Positions 17,796 to 25,864 of a stretch of DNA of 64,000 nucleotides are shown here, in pieces (position 1 is the stretch's first letter; the number at the start of each line of letters is the position of its first letter). The stretch is taken from the NCBI RefSeq assembly GCF_023516215.1, contig NZ_CP097349.1:4430001-4494000 (forward strand). Direction: 5' to 3'. Source of the DNA: Cytobacillus pseudoceanisediminis (lineage in GTDB: Bacteria; Bacillota; Bacilli; Bacillales; Cytobacillaceae). Both the position numbers and the translations under genes were made by a program. The notes beneath the pieces are model-generated. The model was not told the origin of the DNA. It saw only the letters and a program-made list of their open reading frames with translations, and did not search any database.

Positions 17796-17803
17796 GAAAA
17801 TGT

Positions 17804-17829
17804 GGGCTGCTTTATAGCAGCTCTTTTTT
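17804..17829 (+). terminator. Terminator of the chemoreceptor gene
   Basis: GGGCTGCT pairs with AGCAGCTC (one G-U pair) and is followed by TTTTTTC. Confidence 0.85.
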
Positions 17830-17905
17830 CTGCAGATAGGAAGAATGGATGAGGCTGGCGAATTTACATATATTCTGTTTATTTTTGATGAGAGAAGATG
17901 TTTTT

Positions 17906-18310
17906 ATGAAATATTTCCACAGGACATTCACTTCAGAGTTAAAGGGGAAGATTCATAGAATTGAAAAGGAACTAAAAGAACAAATTGAAAAGCTTCTAAG
18001 AGAGAATAAAGCGGCTTTTTCAAAGAAAGGCCTGAAACTCGAGGCTGAATTTAATCAGGAGGGCAGAGATGTTTTCCAGCCTGGATACAGTTCCTCCATT
18101 TCACTGGGGATTTCTGATAAAAGAGGGGATCTCATAGATGTAAAAATCATTAAAATTTGGGAATGCGAATACTTTTTTCTTGGAATGCCGGTATCGAAAA
18201 AAATCCCTGGAAGCAAGTTGTTTGGGGAGCTTCTGGATGAATCTTCACAAGAAATAACAACGGAGTTAGAACAATGGATAGCTGAATTTTGGGATGAACT
18301 TACCAATTAA
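17906..18310 (+). CDS. Hypothetical protein upstream of ywqG
   Basis: 134 residues with the start at 17906 (MKYFHRTFTSELKGKIHRIEKEL), chosen for AGAGAAG eight bases upstream; in-frame ATGs at 17849 and 17888 have no binding site. The N-terminal 50 residues form a charged helix, followed by mixed beta-like sequence (SSSISLGISDKRGDLIDVKIIKIWECEYFFLG) and an acidic helical end. No signal peptide or membrane segment. I do not recognise the family. It ends 20 bases before ywqG and is probably in its operon. Confidence 0.6.
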   Translation: MKYFHRTFTSELKGKIHRIEKELKEQIEKLLRENKAAFSKKGLKLEAEFNQEGRDVFQPGYSSSISLGISDKRGDLIDVKIIKIWECEYFFLGMPVSKKIPGSKLFGELLDESSQEITTELEQWIAEFWDELTN

Positions 18311-18330
18311 GAGAAACAGGAGGAAAAAGT

Positions 18331-19137
18331 ATGGGAAATCAATCTTTAAAGCTGCCTAAGGAATTTGAAAAACATCGGAGCGAATTAGAAAAAACAGTTA
18401 AATCGTTTGTCTGCATACATGCAGAAAGAGGGGAGACCACACTTTATGAAAGCAAGTTCGGAGGAAAGCCCTACCTTCCAAAAACGAGCGAACATCCAAA
18501 GGATGAGCAGGGAAATTATATGAATCTATTTGCGCAAATCAATTTCGAAGAAGTTCCTCACATTGAGCCTATGCCTGAGAGCGGAATTCTTCAATTCTAT
18601 CTCTCGCCGGCTGATGATATGTACGGACTTGATTTTGATAACCCGGCTGATCAAAAAAATTTTCGGGTTGTTTATCATCCAAATGGCGTGAAAGATGAGT
18701 CAGACCTTGTGACAGATTTTTCGTATATGCCTGATTTAGGTGATGAATATGATCCGATAGTCCAGGAAGCAAAGATGATTTTTAACCTTAAGTTCGCTCC
18801 TGTACCTGCTGAGGATTTCCGATTTGAGGACATGGTCAAAATTGACTTATTTGAATCCATCGATCATCCGGATTATGAGGATTTATATGAGCTTTACTCC
18901 GAGGAATTAGGTGCAGAGGGCCATAAAGTTGGCGGCTATCCCTACTTCACCCAGCAGGATCCTAGAGAAAAAGGGGACCCAACAGGTGATTATAAGATTT
19001 TGCTATTCCAGGCGGATACGGACGATGATATTGAGCTGATGTTTGGGGACAGCGGTGTTGCCAACTTCTTTATTAAGGAAGAGGATTTGCGGAAGAGGAA
19101 TTTTACAGATGTTCTTTATAATTGGGATTGCTGCTAA
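18331..19137 (+). CDS. ywqG: YwqG family protein (DUF1963)
   Basis: 268 residues, similar in length and sequence to B. subtilis YwqG. Family markers include SKFGGKPYLPKTSEHPKDEQGNYMNLFAQINFEE, GILQFYLSPADDMYGLDFD, HKVGGYPYFTQQDPRE, LLFQADTDDDIELMFGDSGVANFFI and a C-terminal WDCC. The fold is beta-rich; the function is unknown. AGGAGGAAAAAGT precedes the ATG. Genes ywqA, ywqB and ywqG are neighbours in B. subtilis too, although spacing and orientation differ. Confidence 0.85.
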   Translation: MGNQSLKLPKEFEKHRSELEKTVKSFVCIHAERGETTLYESKFGGKPYLPKTSEHPKDEQGNYMNLFAQINFEEVPHIEPMPESGILQFYLSPADDMYGLDFDNPADQKNFRVVYHPNGVKDESDLVTDFSYMPDLGDEYDPIVQEAKMIFNLKFAPVPAEDFRFEDMVKIDLFESIDHPDYEDLYELYSEELGAEGHKVGGYPYFTQQDPREKGDPTGDYKILLFQADTDDDIELMFGDSGVANFFIKEEDLRKRNFTDVLYNWDCC

Positions 19138-19184
19138 CGTACCAACCCCCAATTATGAGGAGATAACTGAATGGGGGGTTCACA

Positions 19185-19332
19185 TTTGGACAGAAAAAGG
19201 ATAAACCTGAGCGGCTGAGTCCGAACCTGAAGCGCCCCTTCGGACAGAAGAAGCAGAAATTCGGGCGAGTGAGTCCGAACATTTAGCCCCTTCGGACAGG
19301 AGAAGCAGAAACCCGAGAGATGGAGTCTGGAC
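19185..19332. repeat. Array of 52-54-bp TTCGGAC/GTCCGAA repeats, 3 units
   Basis: Units start at 19185, 19239 and 19291. Each has TTCGGACAG, then AGAAGCAGAAA, then GAGTCCGAAC. The outer arms are inverted repeats, so each unit can fold. Same family as 14563-14755 and 44964-45370. It fills the space after ywqG. Confidence 0.85.
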
Positions 19333-19476
19333 ATGGCAAACTAATTGTCCGCGGTGGAAATCAACAGACTCATTTACAAGCGAAACCCCTATCTAAGAAG
19401 AATAAAGGAAATTAGCAATATTAAATTGCGGAAAAGTTAGAAAACTCTTGAATTAATAAAAAATAACCGCTACACT

Positions 19477-19501
19477 TATAATATACAGTTTTTCGTATAT
19501 T
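19477..19501 (+). promoter_or_regulatory. yhfZ promoter -10 and overlapping inverted repeat (operator 1)
   Basis: TATAAT (19477-19482) overlaps the perfect inverted repeat AATATAC-N8-GTATATT (19480-19501), 27 bases before the yhfZ ATG. The position is suited to repression. A second copy with the same spacing lies before yhfY (20491-20512), so a regulator encoded here, probably YhfZ, may bind both. Confidence 0.6.
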
Positions 19502-19527
19502 GATTAAAGGTAAAGAGGTATTACATT

Positions 19528-20459
19528 ATGAGCCGTATTTGGGAAAGTTTATATTCAAAGAATGGGCTGGCTGCAAAGTTTATTGCAAAGGAGCTTATTC
19601 AGTTTTCAGAGGGAGAGAGAATCCCCCGCGTAAGTGATTTTACGGAAAAGCTATCCTTGGGCAGGGGAACTGTTCAGGGGGCATTAAGAGTGCTGGAAGA
19701 TTTGCATGCCATAGCTCTTGAATCCAGAGGACATCTTGGGACCTTTCTGAAGAAGAGGGACATCAACCTGCTGTATGAGATTGCCGGCATCGGACCAGTG
19801 ATGGGCGTAATGCCGCTGCCTTATTCCCGCAAGTATGAGGGATTGGCGACTGGCATTGTCGAAGGGTTTGAGGAAATCAACAAGAAGTCTGGCCTTGCAT
19901 ATATGAGAGGAGCGAGAAGGCGGATCGAATCATTAAAAACCCGGCGCTACGATTTTGCGATCATGTCTCAGCTGGCGGCAGAAGAGGCAGTGCAGGAGTT
20001 TGAGGGCCTGGAAATTCTCCATACACTTGGGCCCGAGACCTATGTAACGTCCCATAGAGTCTTTTTTCAGATAGCAAAAACAGCGAGATTACCGATGGCA
20101 TGAAAATAGGAATTGACTATTCATCTGCCGACCAGGCAAATATTACCCTCCTTGAATGTGAAAAGCACAAGGTTGAACTGATAAAGGTGGACTATATGCA
20201 GCTTTTCAATATGCTGAAAAACGGCAGTATTGATGCAGCGGTCTGGAATGCAGATGAAGCGAGGGCGCTAAAAACGTTTGCCTCCTCTGACTTTAAATCA
20301 AAAAAGGCAAAGGAACTGGCCATAAAAGCAACCACAGCAGCCATTGTCATAGAAAGTGAAAGAACAAATATCAGGGAACAAATCCAGCTCCTCCAGTTTA
20401 ATAAAGTGGAAGAGACCCAAAGGCTGGTGGAGGAAGGAAACAAGTATCCTCACTATTAA
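19528..20459 (+). CDS. yhfZ: YhfZ-like transcriptional regulator, frameshifted
   Basis: The N-terminus is a GntR-like winged helix: AKELIQFSEGERIPRVSDFTEKLSLGRGTVQGALRVLEDLHAIALESRGHLGTFL (about residues 20-75). The rest resembles a periplasmic-binding-like effector domain (MGVMPLPYSRKYEGLATGIVEGFEE). The frame breaks in a T-run (20062-20067). With one T restored it continues HRVFFSDSKNSEITDGMKIGIDYSSADQ and ends NKYPHY at 20459. The total is 310 residues, near E. coli YhfZ (about 301). It heads the yhf operon and likely controls it through the paired inverted repeats. Confidence 0.85.
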
Positions 20460-20481
20460 GAAACTGAAGTTCTAGTTTCTT
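20458..20481 (+). other. Hairpin between yhfZ and yhfY
   Basis: AAGAAACT and AGTTTCTT pair around 8 bases at the yhfZ stop codon. No T-run follows, so it is more likely an mRNA-stabilising or processing hairpin than a terminator. Confidence 0.45.
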
Positions 20482-20490
20482 ATCAGCACT

Positions 20491-20512
20491 AATATACTAA
20501 ATACTGTATTCT
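20491..20512 (+). promoter_or_regulatory. Second copy of the yhf inverted repeat (operator 2)
   Basis: AATATAC-N8-GTATTCT, 12 of 14 arm bases identical to the copy at 19480 with the same 8-base spacer, 14 bases before the yhfY ATG. It suggests a second regulated promoter (a TATACT lies inside it at 20493) within the operon. Confidence 0.5.
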
Positions 20513-20526
20513 GGAGGGATTTAAAC

Positions 20527-20901
20527 ATGGATTTAAATCAATTGAAAGAAAGAATGGACATTCTTTTAGCTTCATCTGTTGTCAGTACCAAAGCAGCTGA
20601 TATAAGCACGTTAGCGTTTATGCATTTACAGTCACACTTGAAAAAAGATGCCATAGATGGAGCTGAAATGCTGTTCACCCATTTGCCGACAGCTCTGACG
20701 AGAATTGAAAAGGGTGAACAGGTTGAGGCTCCCCATCCTGCCTTGCTGGATGAAGTTAAACAGTCACTAGAAGCATCAGTGGCAATAAAAGAAATCGATT
20801 ACGTACAGCAGCTATGGAAGAATCAGCTCCCCCAAGAAGAAATCGATTTTCTGGTCATACATTACACAAATGTACTGCAAATCAACAAAGGAGGAAATTA
20901 A
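20527..20901 (+). CDS. yhfY: YhfY-like PRD domain protein
   Basis: 124 residues, essentially one PTS-regulation domain (PRD): KAADISTLAFMHLQSHLKKDAIDGAEMLFTHLPTALTRIEKGE and IDYVQQLWKNQLPQEEIDFLVIHYTNVL. PRDs normally carry His residues phosphorylated by PTS proteins; candidate His residues occur in MHLQ, THLP and IHYT. E. coli YhfY has about the same size and family. TCTGGAGGGATTTAAAC precedes the ATG. The stop is one base before the yhfU start. No DNA-binding domain is present, so it may act through a partner such as YhfZ (inference). Confidence 0.82.
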   Translation: MDLNQLKERMDILLASSVVSTKAADISTLAFMHLQSHLKKDAIDGAEMLFTHLPTALTRIEKGEQVEAPHPALLDEVKQSLEASVAIKEIDYVQQLWKNQLPQEEIDFLVIHYTNVLQINKGGN

Positions 20902-20902
20902 G

Positions 20903-21261
20903 ATGAAAATTGTAGTTGGCGGACAGGTTGATAAAAAAGAGATTGAGAGCTTGATAAAAGAGATTGATAGCAGCATAACAACGATGGTTAAGTCGGATCT
21001 GGAGGCTGCGATGGCTGTTAAGACGGGACAGGCAGATTATTATGTGGGAGCCTGCCACACAGGCGGCGGCGGAGCTTTGGCCATGGCGATTGCACTACTC
21101 GGCAAGCCAAATTGCGAGACCGTCTCCATGCCAGGAAAAAGCCTGTTGAGGAGAAAATTGTAATCGCTGTCAATGAAGGGAAGAAAGCGTTTGGATTTAC
21201 AGCTGACCACAAAGAGACCGCAGTGCCTATGATTATCAAAGCTTTAAAGAATAAAAGCTAA
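20903..21261 (+). CDS. yhfU: YhfU-like protein (DUF2620), frameshifted
   Basis: Starts MKIVVGGQVDKKEIESLIKEI after AAGGAGGAAATTAAG. The middle is glycine-rich: ADYYVGACHTGGGGALAMAIALLG. The frame closes at 21163 because an A-run (21136-21140) is one base short. Restored, it continues KKPVEEKIVIAVNEGKKAFGF, then TADHKETAVPMIIKALKNKS, ending at 21261. The repaired length is 119 residues; E. coli YhfU is 117. The small size and GACHTGGGG motif recall a PTS IIB or nucleotide-binding protein, but no function is known. It lies directly before the transporter gene yhfT. Confidence 0.82.
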
Positions 21262-21288
21262 TCCATTTTATCTGAGGGGGAAATAGAA

Positions 21289-22581
21289 ATGGAAATGACG
21301 TTAATTATCCTGATTGGTGCCGTTGCTGCTGTTTTGGCCAATATGAATATTGCGGTTTTCAATGATGGGCTTCGTCCAATTGTCTCCGAACACGTCGAGG
21401 GAAGGATGACGAGACGGGATCTTGCCTTCACTGCCTTTGCGATGAGTTTCGGCCTTGTAATCGGATTTGGAATACCTTTTACACTCTCGGCCAGTATCAT
21501 CCTCGTTCACAGCATCCTGCTGGGAACAGATATTATCGGTTTGCTGACACCGAAAAATAAATGGGGAACACCGCTTGCGGCTGTGATTGGCGGTGCTTAT
21601 GGAGCAGGGCTGTTAATCGGGCTCGAAGGCTTTGTGAAGCTGTTTGATTATCTGCCGCTTAATTTCCTTGAAGCGATGGGAGCCGTTGGAACACCGGTTG
21701 TCGTAACATTTATGGCATTCCCGGCGCTTGCGGTTGCTTTGCAGTTCAGCGTGAAAAAAGGGGTCATAACGTTTATCGTTTCAGCATTAATCCGTCAGCT
21801 CGCTGTCTGGCTGAATGAAAGCGGAGTCCTTACGATTTCAGGAACTACAGTAACACTGAACCAGGAAGGAATGGCCCTTATTACAGGAATGATCTTCCTT
21901 CTTGTATTTGCCATGAAGGAAAAGGCAGAAGAAGGCTCTTCCATCGACCTTGCCGCAGTATTCAGTGACAAAGTGGCGAAAATCAGAAAAAATGTCGTGT
22001 TCTTTATGATTATTGGCGGTCTTATTGCTGCTGCTACGAATCTATGGATCATGGCAGGAGATCCGATTTCTCTAAATCTATTAGCGGAAGGCAAAGCAAC
22101 AGATGCCGGAATTGCAGCGGCTGCCCGTGCACTAGGTTTTATTCCGCTTGTAGCCAGTACAGCAATTGCAACAGGCGTATACAGCCCGGTCGGATTTACG
22201 CTCATTTTCGTCGTCGGATTTTTCTCCCCGAATGTTTGGGTGGCTTTAATCGGCGGGGTCATTATTATTTTCATTGAAGTTATGCTATTAAGTTCAATTG
22301 CGAGATTCCTTGATAAATATCCCGGTGTGCGTAATTCCGGAGAAAATATCCGCAGTGCGATGACCAAGCTTCTGGAAGTAGCCCTATTAATCGGCGGAGC
22401 AAATGCCGCTAATGCGATTGCGCCGGGGTTCGGATTCTTCTTCATCGCCGGATTCTATTTGCTGAATGAAGCGGCAGGACGTCCGATTGTCCGCATTGCG
22501 GTCGGCCCTGTGGGTGCCATTGCAGTCGGAATCATTGCCAATATTTTGGTTGCACTTGGAATCATGAACATACCTCAGTAA
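21289..22581 (+). CDS. yhfT: YhfT-like membrane transporter
   Basis: 430 residues, almost wholly hydrophobic with about 11-12 membrane helices, colinear with E. coli YhfT (about 434). Conserved-looking glycine-rich segments are VIGGAYGAGLLIGLEG, RALGFIPLVASTAIATGVYSPVG and GPVGAIAVGIIANILVALG. It is presumed to move the substrate of the yhf pathway; with YhfU beside it, the pair could form a transport unit (inference). TGAGGGGGAAATAGA precedes the ATG. Confidence 0.86.
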   Translation: MEMTLIILIGAVAAVLANMNIAVFNDGLRPIVSEHVEGRMTRRDLAFTAFAMSFGLVIGFGIPFTLSASIILVHSILLGTDIIGLLTPKNKWGTPLAAVIGGAYGAGLLIGLEGFVKLFDYLPLNFLEAMGAVGTPVVVTFMAFPALAVALQFSVKKGVITFIVSALIRQLAVWLNESGVLTISGTTVTLNQEGMALITGMIFLLVFAMKEKAEEGSSIDLAAVFSDKVAKIRKNVVFFMIIGGLIAAATNLWIMAGDPISLNLLAEGKATDAGIAAAARALGFIPLVASTAIATGVYSPVGFTLIFVVGFFSPNVWVALIGGVIIIFIEVMLLSSIARFLDKYPGVRNSGENIRSAMTKLLEVALLIGGANAANAIAPGFGFFFIAGFYLLNEAAGRPIVRIAVGPVGAIAVGIIANILVALGIMNIPQ

Positions 22582-22614
22582 AGGAACCAAATAAAGAGAA
22601 CGGAGTGGACAGCC

Positions 22615-23532
22615 ATGATACAAACCGTACTTGGAAAAATTGCTCCGGAAGAATTGGGGATTTGCTCGGCTCACGAGCATCTCTCCATTGACCTTTCGCG
22701 AGTGAAAAAAGATCCGGATACCATACTGGATGATGAACAGGGCATGCGTGAGGAACTGGAGGACTTCTATCGTCTCGGCGGAAGGTCAATGGTGGAAGTG
22801 ACGAATGACGGCATGGGCCGGGATGCTCATGTGCTAAAAAGGCTGAGCGAGGCAACAGGGGTTCACCTTATTACATGCACAGGCTTCTATAAAGATCCTT
22901 ATATCCCCCATTTTGCAGACGGCTGGTATGCGGAGCAGTTTGCACAGCATTTTATAAAAGAAGCCAAGGAAGGGATTGCCGAAACGGGCATTCTCCCGGG
23001 TGTCATCGGGGAAGTGGGCACTAGCAAAAATGAAATGAAGCCGATTGAACGTGAGCTCTTAATTGGTGCCGCTATGGCCGGAGCCGAAACCGGCCTTCCG
23101 GTGACCACTCATACAACGCTCGGAACACTCGGGCTTGAGCAGGTGCAGCTGCTGACAAAGCATGGCCTTCCGGCTGATCAGATCATCATCGGCCATCAGG
23201 ACCTTAACCCGAATAAAGACGAGGTTCTGGCTGTTTTGGAAACAGGAGCCTATATCGCTTTTGATACGATCGGAAAAAATAATTACCGTCCCGATGAAGA
23301 AAGAGCCGCTTTCCTCCTTGATTTCATAAACCTCGGGCTTGAAAAGCAAATTCTTCTTTCAGCAGACTTAACCCGCAAGTCGCATTGGAAGAAGCACGGA
23401 GGACCGGGATACGGTCTTGTGCTGGAGACCTTTATTCCAAGATTGAAAGAATCAGGAATTCCGGAAAGCATTCTTCATCAGTTTCTGACCGTTAATCCAT
23501 CCAGAGCTTTTTCAATAAGGGAGCGATCATAG
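22615..23532 (+). CDS. php: Phosphotriesterase homology protein Php (YhfV)
   Basis: A TIM-barrel amidohydrolase-superfamily enzyme of the phosphotriesterase group, 305 residues. Metal ligands are visible: H-x-H in SAHEHLSID, a bridging acid in GVIGEVGTSK, His in THTTLG and GHQDL, and Asp in ILLSADLTRKSHW. In E. coli Php the bridging residue is Glu rather than carbamylated Lys, and IGEVGTSK fits either. The natural substrate is unknown. CGGAGTGGACAGCC precedes the ATG. Its TAG stop overlaps the GTG of yhfS. Confidence 0.9.
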   Translation: MIQTVLGKIAPEELGICSAHEHLSIDLSRVKKDPDTILDDEQGMREELEDFYRLGGRSMVEVTNDGMGRDAHVLKRLSEATGVHLITCTGFYKDPYIPHFADGWYAEQFAQHFIKEAKEGIAETGILPGVIGEVGTSKNEMKPIERELLIGAAMAGAETGLPVTTHTTLGTLGLEQVQLLTKHGLPADQIIIGHQDLNPNKDEVLAVLETGAYIAFDTIGKNNYRPDEERAAFLLDFINLGLEKQILLSADLTRKSHWKKHGGPGYGLVLETFIPRLKESGIPESILHQFLTVNPSRAFSIRERS

Positions 23533-24674
23533 TGTCCACATATAACCGAGCTGAATTAAAGTACGCAAAATCAGTTTTGCCAAGCCTATCGATACAGGAA
23601 GCACAGGAAAAACAATTCAAATTGGTAGACAGAATGAGCCGCTATTTCAAAGGCAGGCAATTTCTTTCAATGGGGGACCTTGGTGTTTCTCCAGCTTATA
23701 AGCGTCCGGAACAGACGTATCTTGTGGAAAGAGTTCTGGCGGATTTCTTTGAAGCAGAAGACTGCGCCCTTGTCAGGGGAGCCGGAACAGGCGCGATCCG
23801 CAATATTCTAAGCATGCTTTTGTCTCCTGGAGATGAAATGTTCATTCACACTGCACCTGTTTATACGACGACAAAGGAAACGTTAAGGATATTGGGCATT
23901 AAAACCGTCCAGGCAGATTACAACCATCTTGAGGAGGTCAGAATGGCCATCAGAAGTAATCAAAATCCTAAAGTTTTCTACATTCAGCATGCACGCCAGC
24001 AGCCGACAGATCATTATCAATTAGCCGAAGTCATCAAAGCCGTGAAGGAAGAACGCCCGGATCTTCCAATCGTCGTGGATGACAATTATTGCGCGTTGAA
24101 GACAAAGGGAATTGGCGTGGAATTAGGAGCGGATTACTCAACCTTTTCCGGATTTAAGCTTCTCGGGCCGGAAGGAATTGCGGTCATTGCCGGCAAAAAA
24201 GAGGCCATCGAACGGGTGCATCACTATAACTACTCGGGCGGCGGCCAGGTTCAGGGCTACGAAGCCATGGAGCTTTTAAGAATGATGACATTTGCACCTG
24301 TATCGCTGGCTATTCAAAACGAGCAGGTGGAAGAGCTCTGCCGCCGTCTGAATGAAGGGGCTGTGAACGGGATTCGCGCCGCCTACATGACGAATGCCCA
24401 ATCCAAAAATGTCATTGTAGAACTCGAAGATCCGATTGCCCAAAGAGTGATCAGCATCAGTGATGAGCATGGGGCGGCCACTCATCCGGTTGGGGCGGAA
24501 TCAAAATATGAAATTATCCCGATGATTTACCGAGTTTCCGGCAGCTTTTTGGAAGCACAGCCCGAGCTGAAGGAATATGGACTGCGCATTAATCCGATGA
24601 AATCAGGAGCGGGCACGATCATCGGCATTCTGGAAAAAGTGATACCTCTTGCAAAAGAAGTGCAGCATCGTTGA
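23532..24674 (+). CDS. yhfS: YhfS-like PLP-dependent aminotransferase family protein
   Basis: 380 residues, fold-type I PLP enzyme. VRGAGTGAIRNILSMLLSPGDEMFIHTAPVYTTT is the cofactor phosphate-binding and substrate region, VVDDNYCALK supplies the Asp that pairs with the pyridine nitrogen, and SGFKLLGPEGIAVIAG contains the probable Schiff-base Lys. The GTG start overlaps the php stop and GGGAGCGATCATA precedes it. The reaction (transamination or lyase-type) is unknown. E. coli YhfS is 361 residues. Confidence 0.86.
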   Translation: MSTYNRAELKYAKSVLPSLSIQEAQEKQFKLVDRMSRYFKGRQFLSMGDLGVSPAYKRPEQTYLVERVLADFFEAEDCALVRGAGTGAIRNILSMLLSPGDEMFIHTAPVYTTTKETLRILGIKTVQADYNHLEEVRMAIRSNQNPKVFYIQHARQQPTDHYQLAEVIKAVKEERPDLPIVVDDNYCALKTKGIGVELGADYSTFSGFKLLGPEGIAVIAGKKEAIERVHHYNYSGGGQVQGYEAMELLRMMTFAPVSLAIQNEQVEELCRRLNEGAVNGIRAAYMTNAQSKNVIVELEDPIAQRVISISDEHGAATHPVGAESKYEIIPMIYRVSGSFLEAQPELKEYGLRINPMKSGAGTIIGILEKVIPLAKEVQHR

Positions 24675-24701
24675 TACCCGTAAATAAAGGGGGAAACTTC
24701 A

Positions 24702-25862
24702 ATGTTTTTAGATGTAACAAGGCGCAGAAATCCTAAGCTTATTCAATCAGGTGTCACTTTGCACCAAAGCGGGCAAATACCCCCGAATACGTACGTGATT
24801 GACCTCGATATACTCGGAGAGAATGTAGAAGCTCTGGCAGAAACGGCAAAAAATCATGACTTTACGCTTTATTTTATGAGCAAGCAGCTTGGAAGGCTTC
24901 CGTTTATAGGCCAGTTTATAGCAGAGCACGGAATCGAAAGAGCGGTTGCTGTTGAATTCGACGAAGCCAAAACATTGGCAGAAGGCGGCGTTAAACTAGG
25001 AAATGTCGGCCACCTGGTTCAGCCGGGGAAAAATCAGTGGCCGGAAGTGCTGTCGTGGAATCCGGAAGTCATTACCCTATTTTCCTTTGCGCGTGCCAGA
25101 CAGCTTTCTGATGCAGCTGTTCAATCAGGCATGGTGCAGGATGTACTTCTCAGGGTGTATGCAGAAGGCGATATGATTTATCCCGGACAGCAGGGCGGCT
25201 TTCGATTGGAAAAGCTGGATGAAGAGCTTCTCGAACTGGCCGGGCTTCCAGGGATTAACATAGCAGGCGTCACGACCTTCCCGAACCTTCAGATATCTCA
25301 GGACAGGAGAAGCATGGAGCCGACTCCTAACTTTAAAACCCTCCTAAAAGCAAAAGAGGTTCTGGAGAAAAAGGGCATTATTGTAAAGCAGGTAAACGGT
25401 CCAAGTGCGACCAGCTGTGAAACCATACCGTTCCTGGCAGAACAGGGTGTAACACATGGAGAACCGGGACATGCCCTCACCGGAACGACCCCGCTGCATG
25501 CTTACCGGAATCTCCCTGAGAAACCTGCCATTGTATATGTAACGGAAGTGTCCCACAAGGATCAGGAGCATTATTACGTCATTGGCGGCGGCTATTACGG
25601 ACGCTCCCATTTAACCGGGTGTCTGGTCGGAAACAATGAAAAAGACATATTGAGGCAGTATGTAAAAGCAATCGAACCGGCTCCTGAAGCGATTGATTAC
25701 TATGGCGCGATTGAGAAACCGAACGGTTTTAAGATTTCTGAAGGTGATACAGCTGTTTTCTCTTTCCGTACCCAGGTGTTTGTCACGAGGGCCCATATAG
25801 CCCTGGTAAAAGGAATTCAGAGCGGAAAGCCGGAATTGGTTCACTTTGAGAGGAAGTGGTAA
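24702..25862 (+). CDS. yhfX: YhfX-like alanine-racemase-fold PLP enzyme
   Basis: 386 residues, fold-type III PLP enzyme with an N-terminal TIM barrel. FTLYFMSKQLGRLPFIGQF holds the likely PLP Lys (YFMSK). FPNLQIS and GPSATSCETIPFLAEQGVTHGEPGHALTG form the phosphate-binding side, and the C-terminal beta domain includes YVIGGGYYGRSHL. Length matches E. coli YhfX (387). It is a predicted amino acid racemase or epimerase of unknown substrate. AAAGGGGGAAACTTCA precedes the ATG; three bases separate its stop from yhfW. Confidence 0.88.
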   Translation: MFLDVTRRRNPKLIQSGVTLHQSGQIPPNTYVIDLDILGENVEALAETAKNHDFTLYFMSKQLGRLPFIGQFIAEHGIERAVAVEFDEAKTLAEGGVKLGNVGHLVQPGKNQWPEVLSWNPEVITLFSFARARQLSDAAVQSGMVQDVLLRVYAEGDMIYPGQQGGFRLEKLDEELLELAGLPGINIAGVTTFPNLQISQDRRSMEPTPNFKTLLKAKEVLEKKGIIVKQVNGPSATSCETIPFLAEQGVTHGEPGHALTGTTPLHAYRNLPEKPAIVYVTEVSHKDQEHYYVIGGGYYGRSHLTGCLVGNNEKDILRQYVKAIEPAPEAIDYYGAIEKPNGFKISEGDTAVFSFRTQVFVTRAHIALVKGIQSGKPELVHFERKW

Positions 25863-25864
25863 GG

